Origin: Leisingera aquaemixtae | GTDB taxonomy: Bacteria > Pseudomonadota > Alphaproteobacteria > Rhodobacterales > Rhodobacteraceae | Reading direction: 5' to 3' | Assembly: GCF_019801145.1 (NCBI RefSeq) | Contig: NZ_JAHVJQ010000001.1 | Coordinates: 186,001-250,000, forward strand | DNA: 64,000 nt | Shown: piece by piece, positions 42,883 to 51,788 of the stretch | Numbering within the stretch: position 1 is the first letter of the stretch | Layout of the letters: each line of letters starts with the position of its first letter | The notes under the pieces: generated by a model | What the model was told of the DNA's origin: nothing | Seen by the model: only the letters and a program-made list of their open reading frames with translations | The model's database searches: none | Program-made: the position numbers and the translations under genes

Positions 42883-44017
42883 GCAGCGCACCGGGCTGGC
42901 GCCGGAGGCCAAGCGCCTCTGCCGCGCCGCTGAGCGCCAGCAGCGCGGACAGCATCAGGCAGCCCGCCAGTCCCCAGCCTGCGAACAGCAGCCCGCCGGC
43001 AAAAGGCGCAGCAAAGACGCAGAGGTAGGTGACGGTACTGTAAAGACCCATGATCGCGCCGCGCTGCGACGGATCCAGCGCAGTGAGCCGCGCCACCAGC
43101 AGATTGAGTGCAAGATGCTGGAACACGCCCCACACCAGAGCGGCCCCCAACAGTAGCCAGTAGTGCGGCGCCACGGCCATCATCAGCACGTAGCTGGCCG
43201 CGACCACCAGCAGAACCGGTGCGGTGGCGCGTGCAAGCCCCAAGCGGTCCAGCAACGGATCCAGAAGCACCGCGAGGCCAAAGCCGATGCCGTAGAACAG
43301 CGGCAAGAGGCCGGCCTGGGTGGTGCTGAGGCCAAGTGCTTGGGTGATATGGGCGCCAGTGAAGAAATAGCTGGTGTAAAAACCCAGCATCAGCAGGCCG
43401 GTTGCCAACAGGCCGCGGAAGATCCCGGACACCCGCAGCGCCGTCAGCGGCGAGGTGGCCTGGCCGCTGGGACTGCCTGCGGCGCGCAGCGAAGCGGAGG
43501 CGGCCCACAGCAGCAGCGCCACGCCCGCCAGCGTGCCGTAGACCGCGCGCCAGCCTGCCAGGTCGGTGGCCCAGGCGCTGACGCTGACACCCAGCACCAT
43601 TGACACGGTCCATCCGGCCAGCACATAGCCCAGCACCCGCGCCTCGCGCCCCTTGGGGGCAATCACCATCGCCAGCGTGTAGATTGAGGGCAGGGCAGCC
43701 CCGGCTGCCAGTCCGCAGGCCGCCTGTGCTGCCATCAGCCACCACGCATCCGGTGCCGCGGCGCTAGCGCCCAGCCCGGCCCCAAGCAGCAGGAGGGCGG
43801 CGCGCATCACTCGCCCGGCGCCGATCCGGTCACCCAGCGGCGCCAGCAGCAATGCCGCCGCCGCAACCCCCAGGCCATAGGCGCTGGCGGCCCGCATCAC
43901 CTCTGCCGTGGAGGCATTCAGGGTTTCGCTGACAGCCGTCACCACCGGCGACAGCAGCAGGGAGTTCGCGCCAATCACGCCAATCGCGCTCATCAGGATC
44001 AGAATCGGGGTTCGCAT
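42863..44017 (-). CDS. MFS transporter
   Basis: Twelve-helix major facilitator of 384 residues, DHA1-like. Helix 1 is IGVIGANSLLLSPVVTAVSE. The loop between helices 2 and 3 has APLGDRIGAGRVMR, a version of the MFS signature. A stretch near 150 reads AGWRAVYGTLAG. It likely exports a drug or metabolite. The Lrp-type regulator gene is divergent, about 70 bp away, and probably controls it. Confidence 0.9.
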   Translation of the reverse strand: MRTPILILMSAIGVIGANSLLLSPVVTAVSETLNASTAEVMRAASAYGLGVAAAALLLAPLGDRIGAGRVMRAALLLLGAGLGASAAAPDAWWLMAAQAACGLAAGAALPSIYTLAMVIAPKGREARVLGYVLAGWTVSMVLGVSVSAWATDLAGWRAVYGTLAGVALLLWAASASLRAAGSPSGQATSPLTALRVSGIFRGLLATGLLMLGFYTSYFFTGAHITQALGLSTTQAGLLPLFYGIGFGLAVLLDPLLDRLGLARATAPVLLVVAASYVLMMAVAPHYWLLLGAALVWGVFQHLALNLLVARLTALDPSQRGAIMGLYSTVTYLCVFAAPFAGGLLFAGWGLAGCLMLSALLALSGAAEALGLRRQPGALPTSAPV

Positions 44018-44088
44018 GGGTTTACCTTGAAGAATGTTCGGGTATCTTTGCTATGTTCTGAATGAGGTTCTGTGAAGGGCAGGCGGAA

Positions 44089-44622
44089 ATGGTCAGGGAA
44101 AAAACAGATGAGGTTCGGAGGAACGGCGGGGCCGCCCGTGTTCTTGATGCTTTGGACCGAAAAATATTAGGCGCGCTGAGCGTCGATGCGACGCTGTCCT
44201 ACGCGGCCATCGGCCAGGAGGTGGGCCTGTCGGCCCCGGCAGTGCATGAACGGGTCAAGCGGCTCAGGGCCTCTGGCGCGATCCGGGCGACAGTGGCGCA
44301 GCTGGATGGGCCTGCGGTGGGCAAGCCGATGCTGGCCTTCATCCATGTGGACACGGTGGGCTGGGGCAAGACGGCAGAGCTGCTGTCGCTGGAAGCCTGG
44401 CCGGAAGTGGAAGAGATCCACACCGCCACCGGCGACACCTGCCTGATCCTCAAAGTGCGGGTGGCCTCGCCGCATGCGCTGGAGGGGCTGCTGGCCCGTA
44501 TCTATGACGTCGAAGGGGTGCGCGGCACCCGCACCTACATGACGCTCTCCACCCATCTGGAGCGCACCGTGCAGGCCGACGTCAGTGCGGAGCTGGAAGA
44601 GGAGCTGTATATCAAGCGCTGA
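44089..44622 (+). CDS. Lrp/AsnC family transcriptional regulator
   Basis: Regulator of 177 residues with an N-terminal helix-turn-helix (LDRKILGALSVDATLSYAAI, GLSAPAVHERVKRLRASG) and a C-terminal ligand-binding domain (AVGKPMLAFIHVDTVGWGKT, then VEEIHTATGDTCLILKVRV). Such proteins sense amino acids and often control a divergent transporter, here the MFS gene. The ATG at 44089 has AGGCGGAA upstream; an earlier in-frame ATG at 44062 lacks a good box. Confidence 0.9.
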   Translation: MVREKTDEVRRNGGAARVLDALDRKILGALSVDATLSYAAIGQEVGLSAPAVHERVKRLRASGAIRATVAQLDGPAVGKPMLAFIHVDTVGWGKTAELLSLEAWPEVEEIHTATGDTCLILKVRVASPHALEGLLARIYDVEGVRGTRTYMTLSTHLERTVQADVSAELEEELYIKR

Positions 44623-44666
44623 GGGTGCGGATGTCGCGGCCCGGCGGTGCCGCCGGGCGAAAGGGG

Positions 44667-45746
44667 TCAAGCAGGCGTCTTGAAATGCTTCGACAGCTTC
44701 AGCCCCTGGCCCTGGTAGTTGGAGGCAATGCCGGCGCCATAAAGCTGCTCCGGCACCTCGGCCATCTTCTCATAGACCAGGCGGCCCACGACCTGGCCGT
44801 GCTCCAGCACAAACGGCGCCTCGTGGCAGCGCACTTCCAGCACCCCGCGCGAGCCGGTGCCGCCGGCGGCGTCATGGCCGAAGCCGGGATCGAAGAAGCC
44901 CGCGTAATGCACCCGGAACTCGCCGACCATCGCCAGATAGGGCGCCATCTCGGCGGCAAAAGCGGGCGGGATATGCACTGCCTCGCGGCTCACCAGGATG
45001 TAGAACGCGCCGGGGTCCAGGATGATGCGGCCGTCCTTGGTGCGCACTTCCTCCCAGTATTCCTGAGGGTCGTATTCGCCGATCCGGTCCAGGTCGATGA
45101 CGCCGGTATGCGGCTTGGCACGGTAGCCTACCAGGTCGGTGCCGGGCAGCTTGAGATCGACGGAGAAGCCCAGCCCGTCCTCGATCACCGCCTCGCCATC
45201 AACCAGAGGAGAGCCGGCGTGCAGCATCTTCAGCTCCGCGTCGGACAGCACCGCTTGGCCGGTGCGGAACCGGATCTGGTTGAGGCGCATGCCCGGGCGG
45301 ACCAGCACCGAGAAGGAGCGCGGGCAGATCTCTGCATAGAGCGGGCCAGTGTAGCCGGGCTTGATGCGGTCGAACTCTTCGCCGCCGTCGGTGATGGTGC
45401 GGGTCAGCAGGTCCAGCCGCCCGGTGGAGCTTTTGGCGTTGGCGACGGCGGAGACATCCTGCGGCAGCGCCAGCCCCTCCATCAGCGGCACCACGTAGAC
45501 GCAGCCCTTTTCCAGCACCGCGCCGCCATCGAGGCTGATGCGGTGCATCTCGAATTCCGTCAGCCGGTCGGAGACGCTGCGGCCCTGGCCTGCCAGAAAG
45601 GAGGCGCGCACCCGGTAGGCCACCTTGCCCAGCCGCAAATCAAGGCTGGCGGGCTGCACCTGACCTTCGACCAGCGGGGTGCTGACGGTGATCTCACCGC
45701 GCTGCAGCATGTTTTCAATGGTTTGGCTGGGCAAAACGCCTGTCAT
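44667..45746 (-). CDS. dcd: dCTP deaminase, long (two-lobed) form
   Basis: dUTPase-superfamily enzyme of 359 residues that makes dUTP from dCTP; classic Dcd is about 190. The N-terminal half has PLVEGQVQPASLDLRLGKVA, and the second half repeats the fold with HAGSPLVDGEAVIEDGLGFS and later VREFRVHYAGFFDPGFGHD-type sequence (VGEFRVHYAGFFDPGFG). Double-length forms are common in Rhodobacterales and related groups. It is followed by tRNA-Pro region only on the upstream side; its own transcript ends near the Lrp stop. Confidence 0.9.
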   Translation of the reverse strand: MTGVLPSQTIENMLQRGEITVSTPLVEGQVQPASLDLRLGKVAYRVRASFLAGQGRSVSDRLTEFEMHRISLDGGAVLEKGCVYVVPLMEGLALPQDVSAVANAKSSTGRLDLLTRTITDGGEEFDRIKPGYTGPLYAEICPRSFSVLVRPGMRLNQIRFRTGQAVLSDAELKMLHAGSPLVDGEAVIEDGLGFSVDLKLPGTDLVGYRAKPHTGVIDLDRIGEYDPQEYWEEVRTKDGRIILDPGAFYILVSREAVHIPPAFAAEMAPYLAMVGEFRVHYAGFFDPGFGHDAAGGTGSRGVLEVRCHEAPFVLEHGQVVGRLVYEKMAEVPEQLYGAGIASNYQGQGLKLSKHFKTPA

Positions 45747-45834
45747 TTCCTGTCCCCCTCCGCGCGCCGGCTTTGCGGCGATGCTGGCTCAATTGGCCCC
45801 GTTGCGCAATCGCCAAAGCCTTGCGCCGGATACG

Positions 45835-45869
45835 AAAACGCCCGGGTGCATGAACACCCGGGCGTTTTT
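45835..45869. terminator. Strong bidirectional terminator beside tRNA-Pro
   Basis: AAAACGCCCGGGTG (45835-45848) pairs perfectly over 14 bp with CACCCGGGCGTTTT (45855-45868), loop CATGAA. Each strand ends in a T-run. On the minus strand it begins five bases after the encoded CCA of tRNA-Pro. Confidence 0.93.
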
Positions 45870-45873
45870 CATA

Positions 45874-45950
45874 TGGTCGGGCTAGCAGGACTCGAACCTG
45901 CGACCTTCCGTCCCCCAGACGGACGCGCTACCAGGCTGCGCCATAGCCCG
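45874..45950 (-). tRNA. tRNA-Pro (anticodon GGG)
   Basis: A 77-nt cloverleaf with encoded CCA. The acceptor stem is CGGGCTA with TAGCCCG, the D arm is GCGC...GCGC, the anticodon stem is TCCGT/ACGGA with loop CTGGGGG (anticodon GGG), and the T arm GCAGG-TTCGAGT-CCTGC is intact. The discriminator is A. GGG reads CCC and CCU proline codons. A terminator follows directly. Confidence 0.97.
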
Positions 45951-46081
45951 TTGAAGAGCCTTCTAACCGTTTTCACAGCGGGGGCAAGAGGGGGCGGCAA
46001 GATTTTTTACGCGCCCCGCCAAAAATCCTGACGGCTGAGGGCATTGCCCCGTTTTCCCGCAAGGGCCGTCCGGTTCCCGGT

Positions 46082-47620
46082 TCAGGAATCGCCGCCCGCC
46101 AGCTCCCGCAATTCCTCTGCGCAGGCCGCAATTTCCACAACAGCGTGCAGCGGCAGGCTGCTGGTTGCGGCCAGAAGGGTGAGGATGCCGGACTGCTGCC
46201 GGGGTGGGGCGGCGGCGGGCTGCTCCTGCGCGGGCGCCGGTTTCAGCGGCTCCAGCTCAGCCGGTTCATCCTCGGCCCCATCCGTCTCTTCTGTTTCCGG
46301 CTGGCCGTCGTCGTCTTCTGCCTCATCACCGCCGCCGTTGAAGCCGCCGACGAACTCCAGCGCGTCGACGCGGCGCGCGGCCTCGTCCAGATCATGCGGC
46401 GGGAAGGCGGCAGCAGGATCGGAAGGCGTCTCTGGCTCGGGTTCGGGCTCAGGATCGGGCTCTGCTCCTTCAAAGGTGAAGGCCAGCGGCTCCTCGGGCT
46501 GCAGGCCCGCGGCGGCGGCCAGCGTGTCCTCTGCCGGGCCAGGCTCCGCCGGCAGTTCAGGTTCCAGTTCCCCGGCTTCGGTGCCGGCTGCATCAGGCGC
46601 CGGGTCTTCTGCCGGGGCCATGCCGGGGGCAGGGCTGTCGTCCTCCGCGAACTCCGCCTCAGCCGCAAGGGCGGCGCCGGCAGTCTCCTCCCGATCCGCC
46701 AGCGGCGCAATGTCTTCAACCGGTGCCGGGGCGGCCTCTGGTTCCGGCGCCAGCTCTGCCGCCAAACTGTCATCTGCAGTGGCTCGTTCCTGCGGCGGTT
46801 CTGGCAGCGTTCCGGCGTCGGTCTGTGTCTCCGCCTCAGCCTCTGCGGCAGCGGGCTGCTCCGGCGCTGAGGCAGGGGCGAGGCCTCCGGCCTCCGGCTG
46901 GTCATCCATCAGCGCAGTTTCCGAGGTCGGCTCAGAAGCGTCCTCTCCAACGGGGGCCTCTTCCGGTATTGCCGGGGTGTCCTGCAGGCTGGCGGCGACA
47001 GGCGCGCCGGGGTCCGGCTCCGCCTCAGTCTCGCGCAGCTCTTCTGCGCTTTCAGCTGCGATGTCTTCTTCCGCGGGCGCACCATTTTGCGGAGCGACGG
47101 GCTCCAGATCCATCTGCATTTGCGGGGCGGCGGCGGCCTCGGGCCTCGGGGATGCGGGGGCGGCCGGTGCAGGCGGCGGCGCTTCCGCACCGGCGGGCTG
47201 CGGGAAGCCGAGCACGTTGCTGTCTTCGGAGCTGTCTTCGGGCGTCTCCTGCGCGGCCTGTGCCGACAGTTCCAGCGAGCCCTGCCAGTCATCGCCCAGC
47301 TTGTCCGCAGGCGGCACGGGGGCGGGTTTTTCCGCAGCCTCGCCGTCCAGCGGGTGCGACAGGCCGGCGACATGGGCGGTGCCATGCTCGCGCAGCAGCG
47401 CCTGCACTTCCTTGATTGCCATGCCGTCGTCGTGCAGCAGCTTCCTGATCCCGCCCAGCAGCTGCATATCCGCAGGCCGGTAGTAGCGCCGCCCGCCGGC
47501 GCGCTTCACAGGTTTGACCTGGGTGAACTTGCTCTCCCAGAAGCGCAGAACATGCGCCTGCACGCCCAGCCAATCCGCAACTTCGCTAATTGTGCGGAAG
47601 GCGTCCGGTGATTTCGACAT
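46082..47620 (-). CDS. MerR family regulator with long acidic disordered tail
   Basis: Protein of 512 residues. The N-terminal MerR helix-turn-helix is clear ([40 protein letters not shown]), residues about 8-80. Residues 100-460 are a low-complexity, Ala/Glu/Pro-rich acidic tail, probably disordered. A conserved-looking end ([20 protein letters not shown]) closes the protein. Most MerR proteins are 120-150 residues and carry a C-terminal sensor domain; here it is replaced by the tail. The gene follows ihfA by 18 bp, as in many alphaproteobacteria. Confidence 0.87.
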   Translation of the reverse strand: MSKSPDAFRTISEVADWLGVQAHVLRFWESKFTQVKPVKRAGGRRYYRPADMQLLGGIRKLLHDDGMAIKEVQALLREHGTAHVAGLSHPLDGEAAEKPAPVPPADKLGDDWQGSLELSAQAAQETPEDSSEDSNVLGFPQPAGAEAPPPAPAAPASPRPEAAAAPQMQMDLEPVAPQNGAPAEEDIAAESAEELRETEAEPDPGAPVAASLQDTPAIPEEAPVGEDASEPTSETALMDDQPEAGGLAPASAPEQPAAAEAEAETQTDAGTLPEPPQERATADDSLAAELAPEPEAAPAPVEDIAPLADREETAGAALAAEAEFAEDDSPAPGMAPAEDPAPDAAGTEAGELEPELPAEPGPAEDTLAAAAGLQPEEPLAFTFEGAEPDPEPEPEPETPSDPAAAFPPHDLDEAARRVDALEFVGGFNGGGDEAEDDDGQPETEETDGAEDEPAELEPLKPAPAQEQPAAAPPRQQSGILTLLAATSSLPLHAVVEIAACAEELRELAGGDS

Positions 47621-47638
47621 GGCTCAATTGGTCCCGTT

Positions 47639-47941
47639 TTACTTACGGTTGCCGTCTGCCACGCGGTCTTTCATCAGGTGGGAGGGCCGGAAGGTCAGCA
47701 CGCGGCGCGGCTGGATCGGCACTTCTTCACCCGTCTTCGGGTTGCGTCCGACCCGGGCTGATTTGTCCCTAACGCTGAATGTCCCGAACGAGGAGATTTT
47801 CACCTGTTCACCGCGCACCAGGGCGTCCGACATATGCTGCAGCATGCTTTCCACCAGCTGCGCGCTTTCGTTGCGCGACAAACCGACTTCCCGGAAAACA
47901 GCTTCACTCAAATCCATTCGTGTCAGTGTTTTTTCGCCCAT
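47639..47941 (-). CDS. ihfA: Integration host factor subunit alpha
   Basis: DNA-bending protein of 100 residues, alpha chain of IHF. It shows [20 protein letters not shown] at the start, [13 protein letters not shown] on the DNA-binding arm, and [20 protein letters not shown] with the Pro that intercalates in the minor groove. The start at 47941 follows a GGGGA box; an ATG at 47968 would add nine residues. It is placed between fabH and the MerR gene. Confidence 0.93.
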   Translation of the reverse strand: MGEKTLTRMDLSEAVFREVGLSRNESAQLVESMLQHMSDALVRGEQVKISSFGTFSVRDKSARVGRNPKTGEEVPIQPRRVLTFRPSHLMKDRVADGNRK

Positions 47942-48042
47942 ACCAATCCCCGTTGTTTGCCAAAGCATAGGGCGTTGGGAATTTCCCTGTCAATATCAAT
48001 GAATTGCGCCGGGGAATTCGGGCGGAAATTAGGGCTGCGCGG

Positions 48043-49014
48043 TTACCAGCGCAGCACAACTGCGCCCCAGGCCAAGCCGCCGCCGATGGCCTCGGTCACG
48101 ATCAGATCGCCTTCTTTGATCTGGCCGCGCTCTTTGCCGACGGAAAGGGCCAGCGGAATGGAGGCGGCGGAGGTATTGCCGTGATCCTGCACGGTTACCA
48201 CCACGTTGTCCATGCTGAGGCCCATTTTCTTGGCGGTGCCCTGGATGATGCGGATATTGGCCTGATGCGGCACGATCCAGTCGACATCATCTGCAGACAG
48301 GCCGGCGCGGTCCAGCGCGGTGTTGGCGGTGGAGGCCAGTTTCTCGACCGCGTGGCGGAACACCTGGTTGCCCTGCATCCGCAGGTGGCCGGTGGATTGG
48401 GTCGAAACGCCGCCGTCGACGTACAGCAGGTCTTTGTAGCGGCCGTCCGAATTGAGGTCGGTCGACAGGATTCCGCGGTCCTTGTTGGTGCCCGCCAGCT
48501 CCTGGCCCTCGAGCAGCAGCGCGCCGGCGCCGTCGCCGAACAGCACGCAGGTGGAGCGGTCGGTCCAGTCCATGATCCGGCTGAAGGTCTCAGCCCCGAT
48601 CACCATCACCCGGTTTGCCTGGCCCGAGGCGATCAGCGCGCTGGCATTGGACAGCGCATAGACAAAGCCTGCGCAGACCGCCTGAACGTCAAAGGCAAAG
48701 CCCCTGGTCATGCCCAGTTTGGACTGCACCATGGTGGCGGCAGAGGGGAAGGTGAGGTCCGGGGTGGAGGTGGCAACGACAATGGCGTCCACATCATCAG
48801 CCGTCAGGCCCGCGTCCGCCAAAGCGCGTGTCGCTGCCTTGGCGGCCATGTCGGATGTGGTCTCTCCCTCGGCGGCGAAATGGCGGCGTTCGATGCCGGA
48901 CCGGCTGCGGATCCATTCGTCCGATGTATCCAGCGTGGCTTCGAATTCCGCGTTTTCAACCACCCGCTTTGGGAGATAGTGTCCTGTGCCAACAACTACC
49001 GCGCGTCGCGTCAT
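48043..49014 (-). CDS. fabH: 3-oxoacyl-ACP synthase III
   Basis: KAS III of 323 residues, which starts fatty acid synthesis by joining acetyl-CoA and malonyl-ACP. The catalytic triad is visible: Cys114 in DVQAVCAGFVYAL, His250 in WIVPHQANIRI and Asn280 in QDHGNTSAAS. The C-terminal GDLIVTEAIGGGLAWGAVVL ends the fold. It follows plsX by 17 bp on the same strand. Confidence 0.96.
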   Translation of the reverse strand: MTRRAVVVGTGHYLPKRVVENAEFEATLDTSDEWIRSRSGIERRHFAAEGETTSDMAAKAATRALADAGLTADDVDAIVVATSTPDLTFPSAATMVQSKLGMTRGFAFDVQAVCAGFVYALSNASALIASGQANRVMVIGAETFSRIMDWTDRSTCVLFGDGAGALLLEGQELAGTNKDRGILSTDLNSDGRYKDLLYVDGGVSTQSTGHLRMQGNQVFRHAVEKLASTANTALDRAGLSADDVDWIVPHQANIRIIQGTAKKMGLSMDNVVVTVQDHGNTSAASIPLALSVGKERGQIKEGDLIVTEAIGGGLAWGAVVLRW

Positions 49015-49031
49015 TCGTCTGCCTGCCTATA

Positions 49032-50144
49032 TCAGTCTTTTTCAGTGGCCGTCCGCATCTCGCGGGCAGCAGTATTATCTTGGGTATGGGCGCCTGCAGA
49101 TGCAACCCGCGCCGCCAGTTTTTCGGCGAAACCGTGCTGGGCCAGGCGGAAAGCCAGCTTGACCGCGGCGGAAACGCCGGTGGCATCGGCGCCGCCGTGG
49201 GATTTCACCACGGTGCCGTTGAGGCCCAGGAACACGCCGCCGTTCACCCGGCGCGGGTCCATGCGCTTGGACAGCCGCTTGAGCGAGGTCATCGCCAGAA
49301 CTGCGGCAATCTTCGACAAGAACGAGTACTCGAACGCCTCGCGCAGGGCCGTGCGCATCACCCGCGCAGTGCCTTCGCCGGTCTTGATCGCCACATTGCC
49401 GGTAAAGCCGTCGGTGACGATCACATCGACCGCATCGCCGGGAATGTCGCTGCCTTCGACGAAGCCGACAAATTCATAATTCGCCTGCGCCGCATTTTCC
49501 GCAATCAGCCCATAGGCCTCTTTCAGCTCGGCGCGGCCTTTGTGCTCCTCGGTGCCGACGTTCAGGAGGCCCACCCGCGGGCGGGCGAGGTCCATCGAGT
49601 TGCGCACGTAGGAGGTGCCCATCAGGGCGTATTGCAGCAGATCCTCGGCGTCCGCCTTCACGTCGGCGCCGACATCCAGCATCACGTTGAAGCCTTGCGG
49701 GTTCAGCGAGGGCCAGAGGATTGCAATCGCGGGGCGGTTGACGCCGGGCAGCTTGCGCAGGCGCAGCATCGACAGGGCCATCAGCGCACCGGTATTGCCG
49801 CAGGAAACAGCCCCGGCAGCTTCGCCGTTCTTGACCGCTTCCAGCGCCGACCACATCGAGGTGCCCTTGCCGTTGCGCATCACCTGGCTCGGCTTGTCCT
49901 CCATCGTCACCACGTCGCGGGCATCGCGAAACTCGACGCGGCCCTTGAGCGCGCGCTTCTTGGCAACCAGAGAGGTCAGCTGTTCGGAAGGCCCGTGCAG
50001 GATGAACCCGATATCCGGGTTCTTTTCCGCAGATATGGCAATGCCGGCCACCACAACTGCGGGGCCGGCGTCTCCGCCCATGGCGTCAACAGAAATGATG
50101 ATACGGCCGGCTTTTGCCTGATTTTGATCGGGTTTACCCGTCAT
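49032..50144 (-). CDS. plsX: Phosphate acyltransferase PlsX
   Basis: Peripheral membrane enzyme of 370 residues that forms acyl-phosphate from acyl-ACP for phospholipid synthesis with PlsY. Typical segments are ISVDAMGGDAGPAVVVAG near the start, GNTGALMALSMLRLRKLPGV in the middle and IVTDGFTGNVAIKTGEGTAR near 250. About 25 residues of extra C-terminal tail are present. It lies between rpmF and fabH in the common order. Confidence 0.95.
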   Translation of the reverse strand: MTGKPDQNQAKAGRIIISVDAMGGDAGPAVVVAGIAISAEKNPDIGFILHGPSEQLTSLVAKKRALKGRVEFRDARDVVTMEDKPSQVMRNGKGTSMWSALEAVKNGEAAGAVSCGNTGALMALSMLRLRKLPGVNRPAIAILWPSLNPQGFNVMLDVGADVKADAEDLLQYALMGTSYVRNSMDLARPRVGLLNVGTEEHKGRAELKEAYGLIAENAAQANYEFVGFVEGSDIPGDAVDVIVTDGFTGNVAIKTGEGTARVMRTALREAFEYSFLSKIAAVLAMTSLKRLSKRMDPRRVNGGVFLGLNGTVVKSHGGADATGVSAAVKLAFRLAQHGFAEKLAARVASAGAHTQDNTAAREMRTATEKD

Positions 50145-50181
50145 GCGAAAGCCTGCCTGGCATCAGGATCCTGTCCGTGGC

Positions 50182-50388
50182 TTACGCCGCGTCCTCGTCG
50201 ATCTCGATCTCGTCAGCCGCTGCGACGATTTCCTTGTCGTCGTAATGGCCGCAGGACGGGCATACGTGGTGCGGGCGCTTCAGCTCGCCGCAGTTGCCGC
50301 ATTCGTTCGGGTTCGCAGCAACCAGTGCATCGTGCGCGCGGCGGTTGTTGCGGCGCGATTTGGATACTTTGTTCTGTTGGACGGCCAT
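50182..50388 (-). CDS. rpmF: Ribosomal protein bL32
   Basis: Large-subunit protein L32 of 68 residues. [20 protein letters not shown] is the classic start, and a zinc-ribbon is seen with [17 protein letters not shown]. The acidic tail EIEIDEDAA is usual in alphaproteobacteria. It precedes plsX by 37 bp. Confidence 0.97.
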   Translation of the reverse strand: MAVQQNKVSKSRRNNRRAHDALVAANPNECGNCGELKRPHHVCPSCGHYDDKEIVAAADEIEIDEDAA

Positions 50389-50613
50389 GTCTCAACCTTT
50401 GTCTGTTTGGGCCTTGGGGGGCAGCCCCGCGGCGCGATTGCATTCTGTTCGATCAGTCTGACGTGCGTTTAGGCGTCTGCCCAAACATTGTCCAACCAAA
50501 AATTCCGATGAGCGCGCGAAAATACTGCGAATCTCCGCTGGCGCAAGCTGTTTTTTAAGACAGGCAGGGCGGCGGCGCCAGAGGCGATTTTCTGCGCTGC
50601 AAAAATTCTGCGC

Positions 50614-51150
50614 TCAATCGTCACCTTTCAGCTGGCCGCGCAGCGCAGCCAGGCCGGCAAAGGGTTTGGTGTCCTCGTCGCGCATCGGCTGCACGCCGTC
50701 CTCGGCATAGACTGCCTCGCCCAGCTCGGCGCCGTCCTTGCGCGGGTAGGCGGGAATGTGCAGCGCCAGCGCCTCGGCCATCACCGCCGCCGGGTCGATA
50801 TGTGTGCCCAGCGGCTCGATGCTGTCGTCCTCGGGCATTTCCACCTCGGCGCCTTCCGGGCTCTCGAACCGGGCCAGATAGGTGATCTCCACTGGTTCTT
50901 CGATGCGGGTGGTTACCGGCTCCAGCGTCACCACGCAGTCCTGCACCACTGTGGCGCCCAGGCGGCCCGCCAGCTTCCAGTCTTTCTTGCCCATGGCCTT
51001 GATCTCGCCTGCAAAGCGGAGCTTGCGCAGGGCGTTTACCCCCAGTTCCGCGGCCAGCGCGGCCAGCTCTGCCTTGTCCGGGGTGATTTCAAAGGCGGTG
51101 GGGGCGTTTTGCGGCAGATCCGCGACCCGCAGGGCGGTGCTGTCAGACAT
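50614..51150 (-). CDS. YceD/DUF177 family protein
   Basis: Protein of 178 residues of the YceD family, which is linked to 23S rRNA processing and usually lies upstream of rpmF, as here. DCVVTLEPVTTRIEEPVEIT and the acidic DDSIEPLGTHIDPAAVMAEA are the conserved part. The Cys of the family's CVVTLEP motif is present. About 225 bp separate it from rpmF, so rpmF may have its own promoter. It is divergent from bamE. Confidence 0.9.
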   Translation of the reverse strand: MSDSTALRVADLPQNAPTAFEITPDKAELAALAAELGVNALRKLRFAGEIKAMGKKDWKLAGRLGATVVQDCVVTLEPVTTRIEEPVEITYLARFESPEGAEVEMPEDDSIEPLGTHIDPAAVMAEALALHIPAYPRKDGAELGEAVYAEDGVQPMRDEDTKPFAGLAALRGQLKGDD

Positions 51151-51250
51151 ATTCGGGAACTTTCGTTTCTTGAACCGGAAGCGGTCATTAGGTAATCGGG
51201 TTCAAAGACGTATTCAAGCCGCAGTTCGAAGCGGAGACTGGGGGGCAGTC

Positions 51251-51724
51251 ATGATCGGCAAGACGTTTCACACGAAGAGGGTGCTGCGCGGCGCGGTGCT
51301 GGCAGCGGCGGTACTGGCGATTGCGGCCTGTGCCCCGGTTTACCGCAAGCACGGTTATGTGCCGACGCCGGACCAGCTGGCCGAGGTGGTGCCGGGCGTT
51401 GACACGCGGGATTCGGTGGCCGAAAGCATTGGCATCCCGACCTCGACCGGTGTGCTGAACGAGAGCGGCTATTACTATGTGGCCACCCGCTTCCGCCACT
51501 ATGGCGCGGCAGCGCCCAAGCCGGTGGCACGCGATCTGGTTGCGATCAGCTTTGACGCGGCCGGGGTGGTGCAGGGGATTGAGCGCTACAGCCTGGAAGA
51601 CGGCAAGGCAGTGCCGCTGGAACGCCGGGTGACCAGTTCCGGGGTGCAGGACAACACCTTCCTGCGCCAGCTGCTGGGCAACCTGGGCACCTTCAACCCG
51701 GGTCAGTTCCTGGACAACGAATAG
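51251..51724 (+). CDS. bamE: Outer membrane protein assembly factor BamE
   Basis: Lipoprotein of 157 residues with a signal peptide ending in the lipobox LAIAAC near residue 29. The SmpA/OmlA domain is seen with GYVPTPDQLAEVVPGVDTRD and SIGIPTSTGVLNESGYYYVA. BamE belongs to the BAM complex that folds outer-membrane proteins. It is divergent from yceD, which is a common arrangement in this group. Confidence 0.9.
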   Translation: MIGKTFHTKRVLRGAVLAAAVLAIAACAPVYRKHGYVPTPDQLAEVVPGVDTRDSVAESIGIPTSTGVLNESGYYYVATRFRHYGAAAPKPVARDLVAISFDAAGVVQGIERYSLEDGKAVPLERRVTSSGVQDNTFLRQLLGNLGTFNPGQFLDNE

Positions 51725-51788
51725 GCCGGTTTCACAGGCTTGCCGCAGTGACTGTGCTAATGGCTGAGCCCGAAACGGGGAGGCCGCG

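Noticed and set aside
45874-45950. tRNA-Pro as an integration site for a genomic island
   Set aside because: No integrase, no repeated tRNA 3' end nearby, and both flanks are core genes of normal composition.
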